Shown one piece after another: positions 16,891 to 26,046 of a stretch of DNA of 64,000 nt (the first letter of the stretch is position 1; every line of letters starts with the position of its first letter). The position numbers were made by a program, and so were the translations under genes. The notes beneath the pieces are model-generated. The model searched no databases. It was not told the DNA's origin and worked only from the letters and a program-made list of their open reading frames with translations. The stretch is from CAVQKZ01 sp963837325 (GTDB taxonomy: Bacteria; Actinomycetota; Actinomycetes; Mycobacteriales; Jatrophihabitantaceae): contig CAWIMV010000001.1 in the NCBI GenBank assembly GCA_963837325.1, positions 186,001 through 250,000 on the forward strand. Reading direction: 5' to 3'.

Positions 16891-18228
16891 ATGAGCGATA
16901 CATTGGCGGACAAGCCGGAACGGTCGCCGTACGTGCCGTCGCTCTTGGACGCCGACCTCGTTCCCGACGATGTCGCGGCCTGGGCAGCCACGGTCACGCC
17001 CGGCTCGGCGGTGGTCAAGCCGCTCGTTCACGTGAACGTCCACCGGTTGTCCTATGCCGGTCGGGTGGATGCGTTGGCGGCGTTGGAACGGCAACGGTCC
17101 TGGATCGATGCCCAACAGCTGCGGTTGTTAGCCGTCATGGCCAACGACCCGGTCGAACCCGGTTCGATCGAGGAGATGGACAAGCAGTGGGTCAAGGAAG
17201 ACGTGGCCTGCGCACTCCGATTGTCGGCGCAGACTGCGGCGGATCGGCTGGAGTTCGCCCAAGCGATGACCCGGCTGCCGGCGACGTTGGATTTGCAGGA
17301 GCGCGGGGAGATCACGGTGCAGCACTCCCGCCACCTGGCCGAGACGGTCATGACCCTCGACGACGACACGGCCACGGCGGTGGAGACGTCGGTGTTGCCG
17401 AAGGCGCCGGAGCAGGTGCTGGCCAACTTCAAGCGTTCCGTGCGCAAGGCCGTGTTGAGTGTGGCGCCGAAGCCGGCGGAGGAACGCCACGTGGAAGCGG
17501 TGAAGCAGCGGCGGGTGGTGCGCACCCCGGTCGCGGATGGCATGTCCGAGATCTGGATGCTGCTGCCCGACACCGGGGCGACGACGTTCATGACCGCCGT
17601 CGACGCCCTCGCCCGCAGCGTTGCGTGTGACGATGACCGGACCGCCGATCAACGGCGTGCCGATGCGGTGGTGCAGCTGGCCTTGAACACGCTGCACGGG
17701 TCAGTGTCGGATGAGTTGCCGCGCGAGCACGGCCTGCGCCCGAGCGTCCAAGTGACGGTCGCGCTCTCCACGCTGCTGGGTTTGGATGAGCAGCCCGGCG
17801 AGCTCGCCGGGTCCGGCCCGATCCCGGCATCGGTCGCCCGTCGGATCGCTGCCGATCAGACCGGCACCTGGCGCCGCCTGCTCACCGACGAACGCGGTCG
17901 GCTGGTCGATTACGGCCGAACGACGTACCGGCCACCGAAAGACTTGGCCGATCACGTCATCGCCCGGGACCGCACCTGCCGCTACCCGGGCTGCAACCGC
18001 CAAGCCCGACACTGCGACCTCGAACATCAGATCCCCTGGGAAGACGGCGGACAAACCAACGCCGCCAACCTCAACGCCATCTGCAGCCGGCACCATCACG
18101 CCAAACACGAGGCCGGCTGGCAACCCGAACGACAACCCGACAGCTCGATCGAATGGACCAGCCCGACCGGCCACCGCTACCGCGAACGACCCGCCACCTA
18201 CCCGATCGACCACACCACCGACCCCTGA
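16891..18228 (+). CDS. DUF222 / HNH endonuclease-domain protein (13E12-repeat type)
   Basis: A 445-aa protein with a long helical DUF222 domain (about residues 55-330; ALERQRSWIDAQQLRLLA is its typical start). A C-terminal HNH nuclease motif follows (RDRTCRYPGCNRQARHCDLEHQIPWEDGG then LCSRHHH-like CSRHHHAKH). All zinc and catalytic positions of HNH appear intact. Members of this family are multicopy in actinobacteria, related to the mycobacterial REP13E12 proteins, and are thought to be mobile or selfish elements; their role is not established. It has its own leaderless promoter and lies between unrelated sugar genes. A decayed relative is at 55743-57049. Confidence 0.87.
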   Translation: MSDTLADKPERSPYVPSLLDADLVPDDVAAWAATVTPGSAVVKPLVHVNVHRLSYAGRVDALAALERQRSWIDAQQLRLLAVMANDPVEPGSIEEMDKQWVKEDVACALRLSAQTAADRLEFAQAMTRLPATLDLQERGEITVQHSRHLAETVMTLDDDTATAVETSVLPKAPEQVLANFKRSVRKAVLSVAPKPAEERHVEAVKQRRVVRTPVADGMSEIWMLLPDTGATTFMTAVDALARSVACDDDRTADQRRADAVVQLALNTLHGSVSDELPREHGLRPSVQVTVALSTLLGLDEQPGELAGSGPIPASVARRIAADQTGTWRRLLTDERGRLVDYGRTTYRPPKDLADHVIARDRTCRYPGCNRQARHCDLEHQIPWEDGGQTNAANLNAICSRHHHAKHEAGWQPERQPDSSIEWTSPTGHRYRERPATYPIDHTTDP

Positions 18229-18296
18229 CCAGAAAGCGCGGGAGGGGGCTACGGATGGCTGGATATTCGTGGGCGGCCGCGAGCCGTGCGTCGGAT

Positions 18297-19511
18297 TCAG
18301 CGATTGTCGCGGTGGACGGCCAGGTCCCAGAGGATCACCGACAGGGCGTAGGGCGAGATCTGGTGCTGGTCGTGCGTGGCGTCCTCCAGCAGTTCCCAGT
18401 GCCCGGTGCCGATGACGTCGACGCGCTGAGCAACGACGGGGCTGTAGCTGCGGTGCCCGACGCCGTTGAAGCAGCAGGCGTCGAAGCGGTTGAGGATCTG
18501 CAGTTGGCGCCGGTTGGGGCCGACTGCACCCATGACATACAGATCGAGATAGTCGGCCGCGGCGTAAAAGCCGGCCAAGGTGTCGCGGCGCTGCTCCAGA
18601 TCACCCGTGGTCGGGCCGGGACTCGGCGGGGCCGAGCGCAGGTAGAACGGGTAGGAGCCGGCCGTCGGGTAGCTGCGGGTGATCCGCGGGTCGATGGCGG
18701 GATAAACCGTCGTCGCCCATCCGCCGCCCGACAGCCCGATCATCTGCACGGATGTCGGCCGGGTGGTCGCGATCGCGTAGTTGAGGGCGACGGCGATCGG
18801 TTCGAGGAAGAACGTGAGCGTGGAGAAGCTCGGTGACTCCCAGGGTGCGAGCTCGTTGTGCGACTTGATCGGCACGAGCTTCGTCGGGTCGCTCGGATCG
18901 GCGATGGGCTGCACGTTCCAGTGGAAGAACGGCATGGCGAAAGCCAGCACGGTGTAGCCCCGGTCGAGCAAGGCTTGGATGGTTCGCAGCATCGTGTCGA
19001 ACGGCTCGCCATGGCCGTTGTGGTACAGCGCCAGCCGGCGGTTCGACCGTCGCTGCGGTACCAGCAAGAACACCTTCGCCGTGACGCCGTACTTCAGGGG
19101 CACACTGAGCTGGTCGATCCGGCGCACCGACGTCAACGGATCGAACTGCGTGGCCGTGACATCGCGTTCGACGCCGGGCCATCCGCTCGGCCGGCCGGCG
19201 CCCTTCCACACGTAGTCGATGAGTGCCGTCCGCTTGGGCGCGATGTCATCGACGTGGTTGATCGTGATCAGGGCCTCGACGTCGACGCCGACGACCTGTT
19301 GGGGCATGGCCTTGTAGTCGAGGTTGAACCGGGCCGCGATCTCCTGGTTCACCGGCTCGACCGGGCGGCGCGGCACCGGAACGCAGTCGCCACGATTGGG
19401 CGCCGGGTCGGCGGTGGCTGATCCCGGCTTGACCAGGCCGCCAAGCACGGTGCCGGCCGCAGCCGCGCCCAGGCCGCCGAGCAGCCCACGCCGGCTTACG
19501 CGCGCGCTCAT
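18297..19511 (-). CDS. Secreted alpha/beta-hydrolase (putative esterase)
   Basis: A 404-aa protein with a twin-arginine-like signal (SRRGLLGGLGAAAAG, RR at residues 7-8), so it is exported. The alpha/beta-hydrolase fold is shown by the central strand VQMIGLSGGGWAT carrying the nucleophile Ser about 261, a preceding LALYHNGHGEP oxyanion region and a late GTGHWELLED carrying the likely His. The start ATG overlaps the pectinesterase stop (ATGA), so the two genes are co-translated. Its place in a pectin locus suggests removal of acyl, methyl or acetyl groups from plant polysaccharide. The family is not one I can name more closely. Confidence 0.8.
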   Translation of the reverse strand: MSARVSRRGLLGGLGAAAAGTVLGGLVKPGSATADPAPNRGDCVPVPRRPVEPVNQEIAARFNLDYKAMPQQVVGVDVEALITINHVDDIAPKRTALIDYVWKGAGRPSGWPGVERDVTATQFDPLTSVRRIDQLSVPLKYGVTAKVFLLVPQRRSNRRLALYHNGHGEPFDTMLRTIQALLDRGYTVLAFAMPFFHWNVQPIADPSDPTKLVPIKSHNELAPWESPSFSTLTFFLEPIAVALNYAIATTRPTSVQMIGLSGGGWATTVYPAIDPRITRSYPTAGSYPFYLRSAPPSPGPTTGDLEQRRDTLAGFYAAADYLDLYVMGAVGPNRRQLQILNRFDACCFNGVGHRSYSPVVAQRVDVIGTGHWELLEDATHDQHQISPYALSVILWDLAVHRDNR

Positions 19512-20986
19512 CGGCTCGCCACCTCGGGGGACCATCCACCGAAGACGTACCGCGGATCGCGCCATGGCGCGGCCTCGGTCGCGGTCAGTTGCCGCGAGCA
19601 CGCGAGCCGTTGGCTCACGTCGACCGCATTGCCGGCCAGGTCGGTGCTGCCGTACTCCCAGAACCTGAGGTGGGGTGCCTGGCTGCAGTCGTCCGGGGTG
19701 ATCTGCCATCCGACCCGCTTGATGTGGGCGTCCATCGCGGTGTCGATGAACACGACCTGGCTGTACGGGAAGCGGTTGGTCTCTATCCGGCTGAGGTAGA
19801 CACTGTCGTCCGGCACGTCCGGCGCACGGGTGAGCTTGTCGTGCACGAAGACCGCGCCGTTGCGAGTGCCGTCGTTGCGGATCTGGGTGTAGTAACCCGC
19901 ATGCATCGCCTTCAGTTCGGAATTCTGAACGAAGATCGTGCCGGTGCCCCAAATGAAGTCGACATCGCCCTCGATGTAGCTGTCGGTGACGAAGCCCATC
20001 CCTTGCAGGCGCAGGGTGTCCTGGAAACTCAGCAGCTTCACCCGGTCGAGGACGATGCGGTCGCCGTTCCCCCGGAACGCTTCGGCCTGTGATCCGCCAT
20101 AGGGCGTGGTGTTGTGCAGCGTGATGTCGGTGAGCCTGAAGTCGGGGGCGTCGACGCCGAACAGGGCCCGCCAGCAATTGTGGATGTCCGGGGTCGGCAG
20201 CACACGGTGCGGACACAGATTCGCGTCGTCGGGCGTGTTGAGCAGATGCGCATCGCCGTTGAGCTTGTCGTTGTTGGCGTACTGGATCACCGTGCGGTCA
20301 CGGCCCGCGCCGTGCACGGTGATGTGCGCCCGATCGGCCCGGACGTAGTCGATTTCGGTGTAGACGCCCGGCGCGACGTCGATGACGACCGGCCTCGTGT
20401 TGCCCTTCGGGACGTAGTCGATTGCACCCTGCACGGTGCAGAAGTCCCCGTGCCCCGACGCGGAGACGCGTAGCCGGCTGGTGCCGCGGTGCGGCGGGAA
20501 ATGCTTCGTGGTGAAGCGCCAGGCGCGCGAGTCGGTGATACCGGGCGATCCCACGAACACATTCGGATCGACAGTCACGTAGTAGCGCCGGCCGTAGTCG
20601 AGTTGGCGGTGCAGATAGATCGTGGCGGTGTCACCGCTGATGATCACAGGGGAGTAGGCGAACTCATGCAGCACACCGCTGTCGGATACCGCGTCGCCGA
20701 TCGTGCGCTGGTACGTCGCCGGGTCGGCCAGATCGATGGTGTCGACGACTGTTCCATCGGCGCGGTGCACCCGGATCGCCCCGGACCCACCCAACTGCGG
20801 CGGGTGGTCGAACGTGAGGCGCAACGGCGTGTCGACGCACACGCCGGCCCGGCCGTGCGCCGGAGCCGGCAGGTCGACGGAGACGGGCCGGGGAGCAGCC
20901 GTGGCGGCGGTCGGCGTGACCGCGGTCGGTCCCGCGGCGAGCCCCGTCAGCACGGCGGCGATAACGAGGGAGTTGAGCCTTCTCAT
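19508..20986 (-). CDS. Secreted pectinesterase (CE8) with N-terminal Ig-like domain
   Basis: A 492-aa protein. A signal peptide (about residues 1-30) is followed by an Ig-like (Big_5/SbsA type) domain (about 40-150, PLRLTFDHPPQLGGSGAIRV). The pectin methylesterase beta-helix begins at SASGHGDFCTVQGAIDYVP. Catalytic carboxylates are present as Asp about 323 in SFQDTL and Asp about 343 in GDVDFIWG; the conserved Arg/Trp region near LRFWEYGS is also seen. It removes methyl esters from homogalacturonan. ATG 20986 is preferred over the upstream in-frame start at 21016 because it begins the signal peptide (MRRLNSLVIAAVL). It is divergent from the GH31 operon. Confidence 0.93.
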   Translation of the reverse strand: MRRLNSLVIAAVLTGLAAGPTAVTPTAATAAPRPVSVDLPAPAHGRAGVCVDTPLRLTFDHPPQLGGSGAIRVHRADGTVVDTIDLADPATYQRTIGDAVSDSGVLHEFAYSPVIISGDTATIYLHRQLDYGRRYYVTVDPNVFVGSPGITDSRAWRFTTKHFPPHRGTSRLRVSASGHGDFCTVQGAIDYVPKGNTRPVVIDVAPGVYTEIDYVRADRAHITVHGAGRDRTVIQYANNDKLNGDAHLLNTPDDANLCPHRVLPTPDIHNCWRALFGVDAPDFRLTDITLHNTTPYGGSQAEAFRGNGDRIVLDRVKLLSFQDTLRLQGMGFVTDSYIEGDVDFIWGTGTIFVQNSELKAMHAGYYTQIRNDGTRNGAVFVHDKLTRAPDVPDDSVYLSRIETNRFPYSQVVFIDTAMDAHIKRVGWQITPDDCSQAPHLRFWEYGSTDLAGNAVDVSQRLACSRQLTATEAAPWRDPRYVFGGWSPEVASR

Positions 20987-21060
20987 GCCTGGACGACACC
21001 TCATTTCCGGCGGCAAACCGCCGCGGGGGCGACCTCTTGCGTTCGCCCCGGGTCTTGGGT

Positions 21061-21090
21061 GATAGTGGGAAAACGATTTCTGCCACTATC
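21061..21090. promoter_or_regulatory. Candidate operator between the two pectin operons
   Basis: Two dyads are nested here. An outer perfect inverted repeat GATAGTGG (21061-21068) / CCACTATC (21083-21090) encloses GAAAACGATTTC (21069-21080), which fits the GAAAnCGnTTTC form of many LacI-family operators. It lies between the divergent pectinesterase and GH31 genes and could control both. The cognate regulator is not adjacent; the rhamnose LacI at 30.1 kb or the LacI at 1.1 kb are possibilities. Confidence 0.55.
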
Positions 21091-21186
21091 GATCGATTGG
21101 CCGCATGGTGTCAAGATGAAGGCCTTCGCGTCATATCGCTGGATCGCCCGCTTCGCCGGGCTTGTCAGAGTTTTTCAGGAGGGTTG

Positions 21187-23778
21187 ATGAGCCGCCGAGC
21201 CACCCGTCGTCGCCGTCTGACGGTCGTCGCATTGAGCCTGTCGTTGACCGCTGGCGTTGTCGCCGGCTGGACCGCGGCCGGGCCCGCGGTCGATGCCGAT
21301 GCCGACGCATCGGCCACGACCACGTGGAGTGTCAGCGCCACGCCGTTCGCGCTCACATTCCGGCAGGGCCGCCGCGTGATCGCCCAGGAGGCGGCGGGCT
21401 CGATCGACGGCCCCGGCGGCCGGCTCGCCTACCAGGTCGGAGGCTCAGCCGTCTCGCAGGACGGCGCAGCGTGGCACCGCGTCACCGACCTGGTTCGGAC
21501 GCGGCGCATCGCCCGTGGTGAGGAGTACACCGTCGCCACCGACGAACCCGGGCGCACCGCCACCGTGAGCGCCGTCCGGACGCAATCGGGCGTTCGCGTG
21601 CGCTGGCAATTGTCTTCGTCGGCCGCCACGGCCGAACCGGTGACCGTCGTCGTCGACGCGCTGTCGGCGCAGCCCACGGAGCACTACCTGAGTGGCAGTT
21701 CGGCGGCCTACGTCGACCTCCGCGGACGCATTCGGGGCTGGAGTCCGGGCAAGGAAGGCCACGAAGCCGGTGCGTACTGCCAGAACCAGGAGCAGAGCGC
21801 GAGCCCGTTCTACCTCAGCTCTGGCGGGTACGGCCTCAACGTCGACACCAGCCACGTCGGCCGGTTTGCCTTCCCCGGCGCCACGCCGATCGCCGACGAC
21901 CCGAGTTGTGACACCCCCGGTGTGCCGAAAGACGACCCGGTGCCCTACGCCTGCCCGGTGTCGCCGAGCGCCTACGCCGATCGCGTGCAGATCTGCCTGA
22001 AGGACAGCACCCTCGGCTACGACGTCTTCGCTGGTTCGCCGGCCCAAGTGACGACCGCGTACTACCGCACGGTGGGGCTGCCATCGCTGCCACCGCCGAC
22101 CGAATTCGGCCTGACCAAATGGCGCGATGTCAGCGCCGACCAAGAGCAGGTGCTGGCGGACGTGGACCAGTTCAAGCAGCTCGGCATCCCGCTCAGCACG
22201 ATCTTCATCGACAACCCGTGGGAACAGCAGCCGCCCGGCAACACGGTGCGCGCCAACGGCAGCGCGTGTAACGGCACCCTCAAGTTCGACCCGACGTTCT
22301 TTCCCGACCCGTCGGCCATGATCAACGCCATCCACCGGCAAGGCGTCAAATTCGGGTTGTGGGTTTCGCCGATCAGCTCCACCCCAAGCGCCTCGAAGGG
22401 CGGCGGCTCGTGCGCCGGGCTGAACAACGTGTGGGCCGACAACGGCTGGTTGATCCCGGGGACGAACTACATCGACTTCACGATTCCTGAGGCCCGGGCC
22501 TACTACGTCGCCGCGCTGACCAAGCTGTTCCGCCTCGGTGTCGACATGACCAAGGAGGACCGCGGCGAGGAGTACCGGCTCGAGACCGCCACCTTGCACG
22601 GCGGTTCGGGGGCGTCGCTCTACCTGAAGTATCCGGACCTCTACGAGTCCGCGGTGTCGGCCGCGCTGCGGGCGGTCAACGGCAACGACTTCGAGACGCT
22701 GGTGCGTTCGGGAGTCCCCGGCACCGCGCAGCACACGCACGGGATGTGGGGCAGCGACACCACGCAGACCTTCGCCGGCCTCCGCACGGAACTGCGCTAC
22801 GGCATCACCGAATCCCTGACCGGTCACTTCGCCTGGGGCTCGGACACGGGCGGTATCGACCCACTCAAGCCAGCCGATGCCACGAACAGCCCGACGCCGA
22901 CACTGTTCACCCGCTGGGCCCAGTTCAGCGCGGTGTCGCCGGTGTTCGAGGTCGGCGGTGCCGGCTTGAACGCAACCCCGTGGGCGTATCCCGCCGACAC
23001 CGTCGCCCGGTTCCGGGACGCGGCGGTCTTGCATTACGAGCTGTTCCCGTACTTGTACGCGCTGGCCCACCAGGCCGCCGCCACCGGCGTGCCGATCATT
23101 CGCTCGGTCGGCTTCCAGTACCCGGACGACCAAGCGGCCTGGACCCAGGATCAGGAGTTCATGGTCGGGCCTGACCTGCTGGCCGCGCCGGTGACCGCTG
23201 ACAGCGCCGAGGCCGACGGGGCAGCCGGACGATCGACGCCGGTTCAGGTGTACCTGCCGCGTGGGCGCTGGATCGACCTCTACGCGGGCACCGTCGTCGA
23301 CGGCGGCCGCACGATCACCCGACCTACGTCGCTGGACGAATTCCCGCTCTACCTGCGGGCCGGCTCGACCATCGGGTTCAACGCGCGCACGCCCGATGTC
23401 TGGACGGACGGCTGGGGTACGAACGACCTGACCAAGCCCGGACTGAGCGGGTGGCTGTACGCACCAGGCAGTGGCTCGGCATCCGCCGTCGGTAATACCG
23501 GGAGCGGCCGGTTCACGGCCTCGACGGGACACGACGTCGTGTCGCTGCGACTCACCAAGCCGACGCCGCGCGAGCAGGTGCTGGTGCTGACGCACGCTCG
23601 GCCGAAGCAAGTCGTCGTCGACGGTCGCGTCCTGCCGGCAGCGGCGTCGCCGGCCGAGCTGCGTGCCGCTCGCGAGGGCTGGACGATGTCGGACGGACCG
23701 TTCGGCGGCGTCGTGCTCAAGCTGACGCCGAGACATGCCCAGTCGTCGGTCCGCGTCGAGTTCGGGACCGCACCGTGA
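21187..23778 (+). CDS. Secreted GH31 alpha-glycosidase (alpha-xylosidase/alpha-galactosidase type)
   Basis: An 863-aa glycoside hydrolase family 31 enzyme. It has an N-terminal signal peptide (RRRRLTVVALSLSLTAGVVAG), an N-terminal beta-sandwich, then the barrel. The nucleophile is Asp about 453 in GVDMTKEDRGEE, and the acid/base is Asp about 553 in WGSDTGG. Beta-sandwich domains follow (about 650-863). ATG 21187 has AGGAGG just upstream. The unusual TKED block, instead of the WDxxE of starch-type alpha-glucosidases, points to the alpha-xylosidase or alpha-galactosidase branch. It heads a three-gene operon with the SGNH esterase and the rhamnosidase and probably trims side chains from pectic or hemicellulosic polymers. 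Confidence 0.9.
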   Translation: MSRRATRRRRLTVVALSLSLTAGVVAGWTAAGPAVDADADASATTTWSVSATPFALTFRQGRRVIAQEAAGSIDGPGGRLAYQVGGSAVSQDGAAWHRVTDLVRTRRIARGEEYTVATDEPGRTATVSAVRTQSGVRVRWQLSSSAATAEPVTVVVDALSAQPTEHYLSGSSAAYVDLRGRIRGWSPGKEGHEAGAYCQNQEQSASPFYLSSGGYGLNVDTSHVGRFAFPGATPIADDPSCDTPGVPKDDPVPYACPVSPSAYADRVQICLKDSTLGYDVFAGSPAQVTTAYYRTVGLPSLPPPTEFGLTKWRDVSADQEQVLADVDQFKQLGIPLSTIFIDNPWEQQPPGNTVRANGSACNGTLKFDPTFFPDPSAMINAIHRQGVKFGLWVSPISSTPSASKGGGSCAGLNNVWADNGWLIPGTNYIDFTIPEARAYYVAALTKLFRLGVDMTKEDRGEEYRLETATLHGGSGASLYLKYPDLYESAVSAALRAVNGNDFETLVRSGVPGTAQHTHGMWGSDTTQTFAGLRTELRYGITESLTGHFAWGSDTGGIDPLKPADATNSPTPTLFTRWAQFSAVSPVFEVGGAGLNATPWAYPADTVARFRDAAVLHYELFPYLYALAHQAAATGVPIIRSVGFQYPDDQAAWTQDQEFMVGPDLLAAPVTADSAEADGAAGRSTPVQVYLPRGRWIDLYAGTVVDGGRTITRPTSLDEFPLYLRAGSTIGFNARTPDVWTDGWGTNDLTKPGLSGWLYAPGSGSASAVGNTGSGRFTASTGHDVVSLRLTKPTPREQVLVLTHARPKQVVVDGRVLPAAASPAELRAAREGWTMSDGPFGGVVLKLTPRHAQSSVRVEFGTAP

Positions 23779-26027
23779 CCGGCCGCCGCCGCATCGTCGC
23801 GGTCGCGGTCGCGTTGGCCACGATCGCCATCGCGCCGCCCGCGCTCGCGGAATCCCACGGCGCACCGGCCCAGCCGACCCTGGTCGGCCCGAACGATCCG
23901 CGGCTGACCTACGAGGGGCACTGGGCGCACAGCCGCGACAGCGCCACGACCGTCAACTCCGGCTCGCGGTTGATGTTGCGCTTTACCGGCCACCGTCTGA
24001 CCGGGCACTTCGACACCGCGGCGATCACCATGCCCGCGCAGATCTACGTGTCGATCGACGGCGGCGCGCCGAGGTTCTACAAGGTCGACCGCGATTCGAT
24101 CGATTTCACCCCATCGGCGCTACGCGGCCCGGTCCATTCCGCCGAGATCGACGTCAAGGACGTGGACGAGTACGAGAACCGCTGGATCCCGCCGGTGCAG
24201 TCGGGCCTCGTGTTCACGGGGCTGCAACTCGACGCCGGCGGGTGGCTGGTGCCCGGGCCGCGGCCGGGCCGGCTGCACCTCGAGTTCTACGGTGATTCCA
24301 TCACCGAGGGCGTCGAGGCGCTGTGCCCGACGCTCGGGGTCGACTGCGCCGACGGCACCAAGGACTACGCGTTCCTGACCGGCCGGGCCTTCCACGCCGA
24401 CTTCAACCAGGTCGGCTTCGGCAAGCAGGGGATCATCCAGCCCGGGCACGGCAACGTCGGCACTGCGGCGCAGTCCTTCGGCTGGAACCTCCAGGGCTCG
24501 CCGGCCGACCCGCACTGGCGGCCCGACGCGGTCGTGGTCAACGAAGGCACGAACGACTCCCCGTACAGCAGCGCCCAATTCCGGCCGGGTTACCTCGCCT
24601 ACCTGCGCGAGATCCGGGCCGCGGACCCGCACGCCTGGATCCTGGCCATGCGCCCGTTCGGCGGCTACCACGCCGACGACATCAGGTGGGCCGTGCAGCA
24701 GGCGGCGGACGACCACGTCGTCTACGTCGACACCACCGACTGGCTGTCGGTCGCCGACGGTGACTTCAGCGGCGGCGGCGCACACCCGGACGTGCAGGGC
24801 CATCGCAAGGCGGCCGCGCTGCTCACCGCCGAGATCGAGGCGCTGACGGGCTGGCGGGCCGATCAGGTGACCCGGCCGGCCGGCCCCGGCTGGATCGGGA
24901 CCTGGAGCGCCGCACCGGTGCCACCGTCGACGAGCGGCACGACCGCCGCCGGTTTCACCGATCAGACCGTCCGGGACATCGTCCACACCAGCCATGCCGG
25001 GGACCTCGTGCGGATCCGGGTGTCGAACGCGTTCGGCACCGCGCCGCTCACCGTCGACGACGCCCGCATCGGCATCCGCACTGCCGGCGCCGCCGTCGAC
25101 CCGGGCTCGATCCGGCGCCTCACATTTGGCCGGCGCGGCAGCACCACCATCCCCGCCGGGGCCGAGCAGTTGAGCGACCCGGTGCCGATGTGGGTCGCGG
25201 CCGAGCAGGATCTCGCGGTCAGCCTGTACTTCCGCGGGCCGACCGGTCCGGTCAGCTCGCACGGGCTGGCGTTGACGACCTCCTATCTCTCCGCGGCCGG
25301 TGACCACTCTGCCGATACCGACGCGTCGGCCTATCCCGGCACCACATCGGCCTGGTTCGTCCTCGACGGCGTGGATGTCTTCGCACCACAGGCACCGGGC
25401 GCGGTGGTGGCCTTCGGCGACTCGATCACCGACGGCGCCCAGTCGACCCCCAACACCAACCAGCGCTACCCCGACGATCTCGCCCGCCGACTGCTCGCGG
25501 CCCGGGGCGGCCGGGCCCCGTCAGTGCTCAACGAAGGCATCTCCGGCAACCGGCTGCTGACCGACGCGGGTTCGTCCGGCATCAAGGCTTCGGCACGGTA
25601 TGGCCGCGACGCGCTCAGCCAGACCGGCGTCCGCGACGTCATCCTGCTCGAGGGCATCAACGACATCGGCCACAACCTGGGCGCCGAGCCGGGGACGCCG
25701 GCCACCGCCGACGCCGTGATCGACGCGCTGCGCGCGCTGGCCCAGCGGGCCCACGCCCGCGGGCTGCGGGTAATCGGGGCGACCCTCACGCCGTTCGCCG
25801 GCTCCAAGTACGACACCCCCGAGGCCCAGCAGAAGCGGGACGCGGTCAACCAGTGGATCCGCACCACCCGCACGTTCGATGCCGTCGTCGACTTCGACGC
25901 GGTGACTCGCGATCCCGCGAACCCGCTCTACTACCTGCCGGCGTACGACAGCGGCGATCACCTGCACCCGAACGACGCGGGCTACCGAGCAATGGCCGAC
26001 GCCATCGACCTCGGCCAGCTGCGTTGA
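23775..26027 (+). CDS. Secreted protein with two SGNH/GDSL esterase domains
   Basis: A 750-aa protein with a signal peptide and two hydrolase units. Residues about 40-370: a beta-sandwich plus SGNH domain resembling CE2-type acetyl-xylan esterases, with Ser about 175 in FYGDSITEG and His about 337 in GGGAHPD; the usual Asp three residues before His is replaced by Gly, as in dyad-type CE2 enzymes. Residues about 375-750: a second SGNH esterase, preceded by its own N-terminal segment (GTWSAAPVPP), with Ser about 550 in AFGDSITDG, Asn in LEGINDIG, and Asp about 728/His about 731 in DHLHPN. It probably deacetylates pectin/rhamnogalacturonan. The GTG start overlaps the GH31 stop. Confidence 0.88.
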   Translation: MTGRRRIVAVAVALATIAIAPPALAESHGAPAQPTLVGPNDPRLTYEGHWAHSRDSATTVNSGSRLMLRFTGHRLTGHFDTAAITMPAQIYVSIDGGAPRFYKVDRDSIDFTPSALRGPVHSAEIDVKDVDEYENRWIPPVQSGLVFTGLQLDAGGWLVPGPRPGRLHLEFYGDSITEGVEALCPTLGVDCADGTKDYAFLTGRAFHADFNQVGFGKQGIIQPGHGNVGTAAQSFGWNLQGSPADPHWRPDAVVVNEGTNDSPYSSAQFRPGYLAYLREIRAADPHAWILAMRPFGGYHADDIRWAVQQAADDHVVYVDTTDWLSVADGDFSGGGAHPDVQGHRKAAALLTAEIEALTGWRADQVTRPAGPGWIGTWSAAPVPPSTSGTTAAGFTDQTVRDIVHTSHAGDLVRIRVSNAFGTAPLTVDDARIGIRTAGAAVDPGSIRRLTFGRRGSTTIPAGAEQLSDPVPMWVAAEQDLAVSLYFRGPTGPVSSHGLALTTSYLSAAGDHSADTDASAYPGTTSAWFVLDGVDVFAPQAPGAVVAFGDSITDGAQSTPNTNQRYPDDLARRLLAARGGRAPSVLNEGISGNRLLTDAGSSGIKASARYGRDALSQTGVRDVILLEGINDIGHNLGAEPGTPATADAVIDALRALAQRAHARGLRVIGATLTPFAGSKYDTPEAQQKRDAVNQWIRTTRTFDAVVDFDAVTRDPANPLYYLPAYDSGDHLHPNDAGYRAMADAIDLGQLR

Positions 26028-26046
26028 TCAGCAGAAAGGCAGCAGC

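Noticed and set aside
16741..18296. Considered an insertion sequence or integrated element around the HNH gene.
   Set aside because: No transposase, terminal inverted repeats or target duplication can be seen; only the upstream repeat is shared with the second copy.
21445..23865. An 806-codon minus-strand frame over the GH31 gene.
   Set aside because: Codon bias and domain content support the plus-strand GH31 gene; the antisense product has no fold signature.
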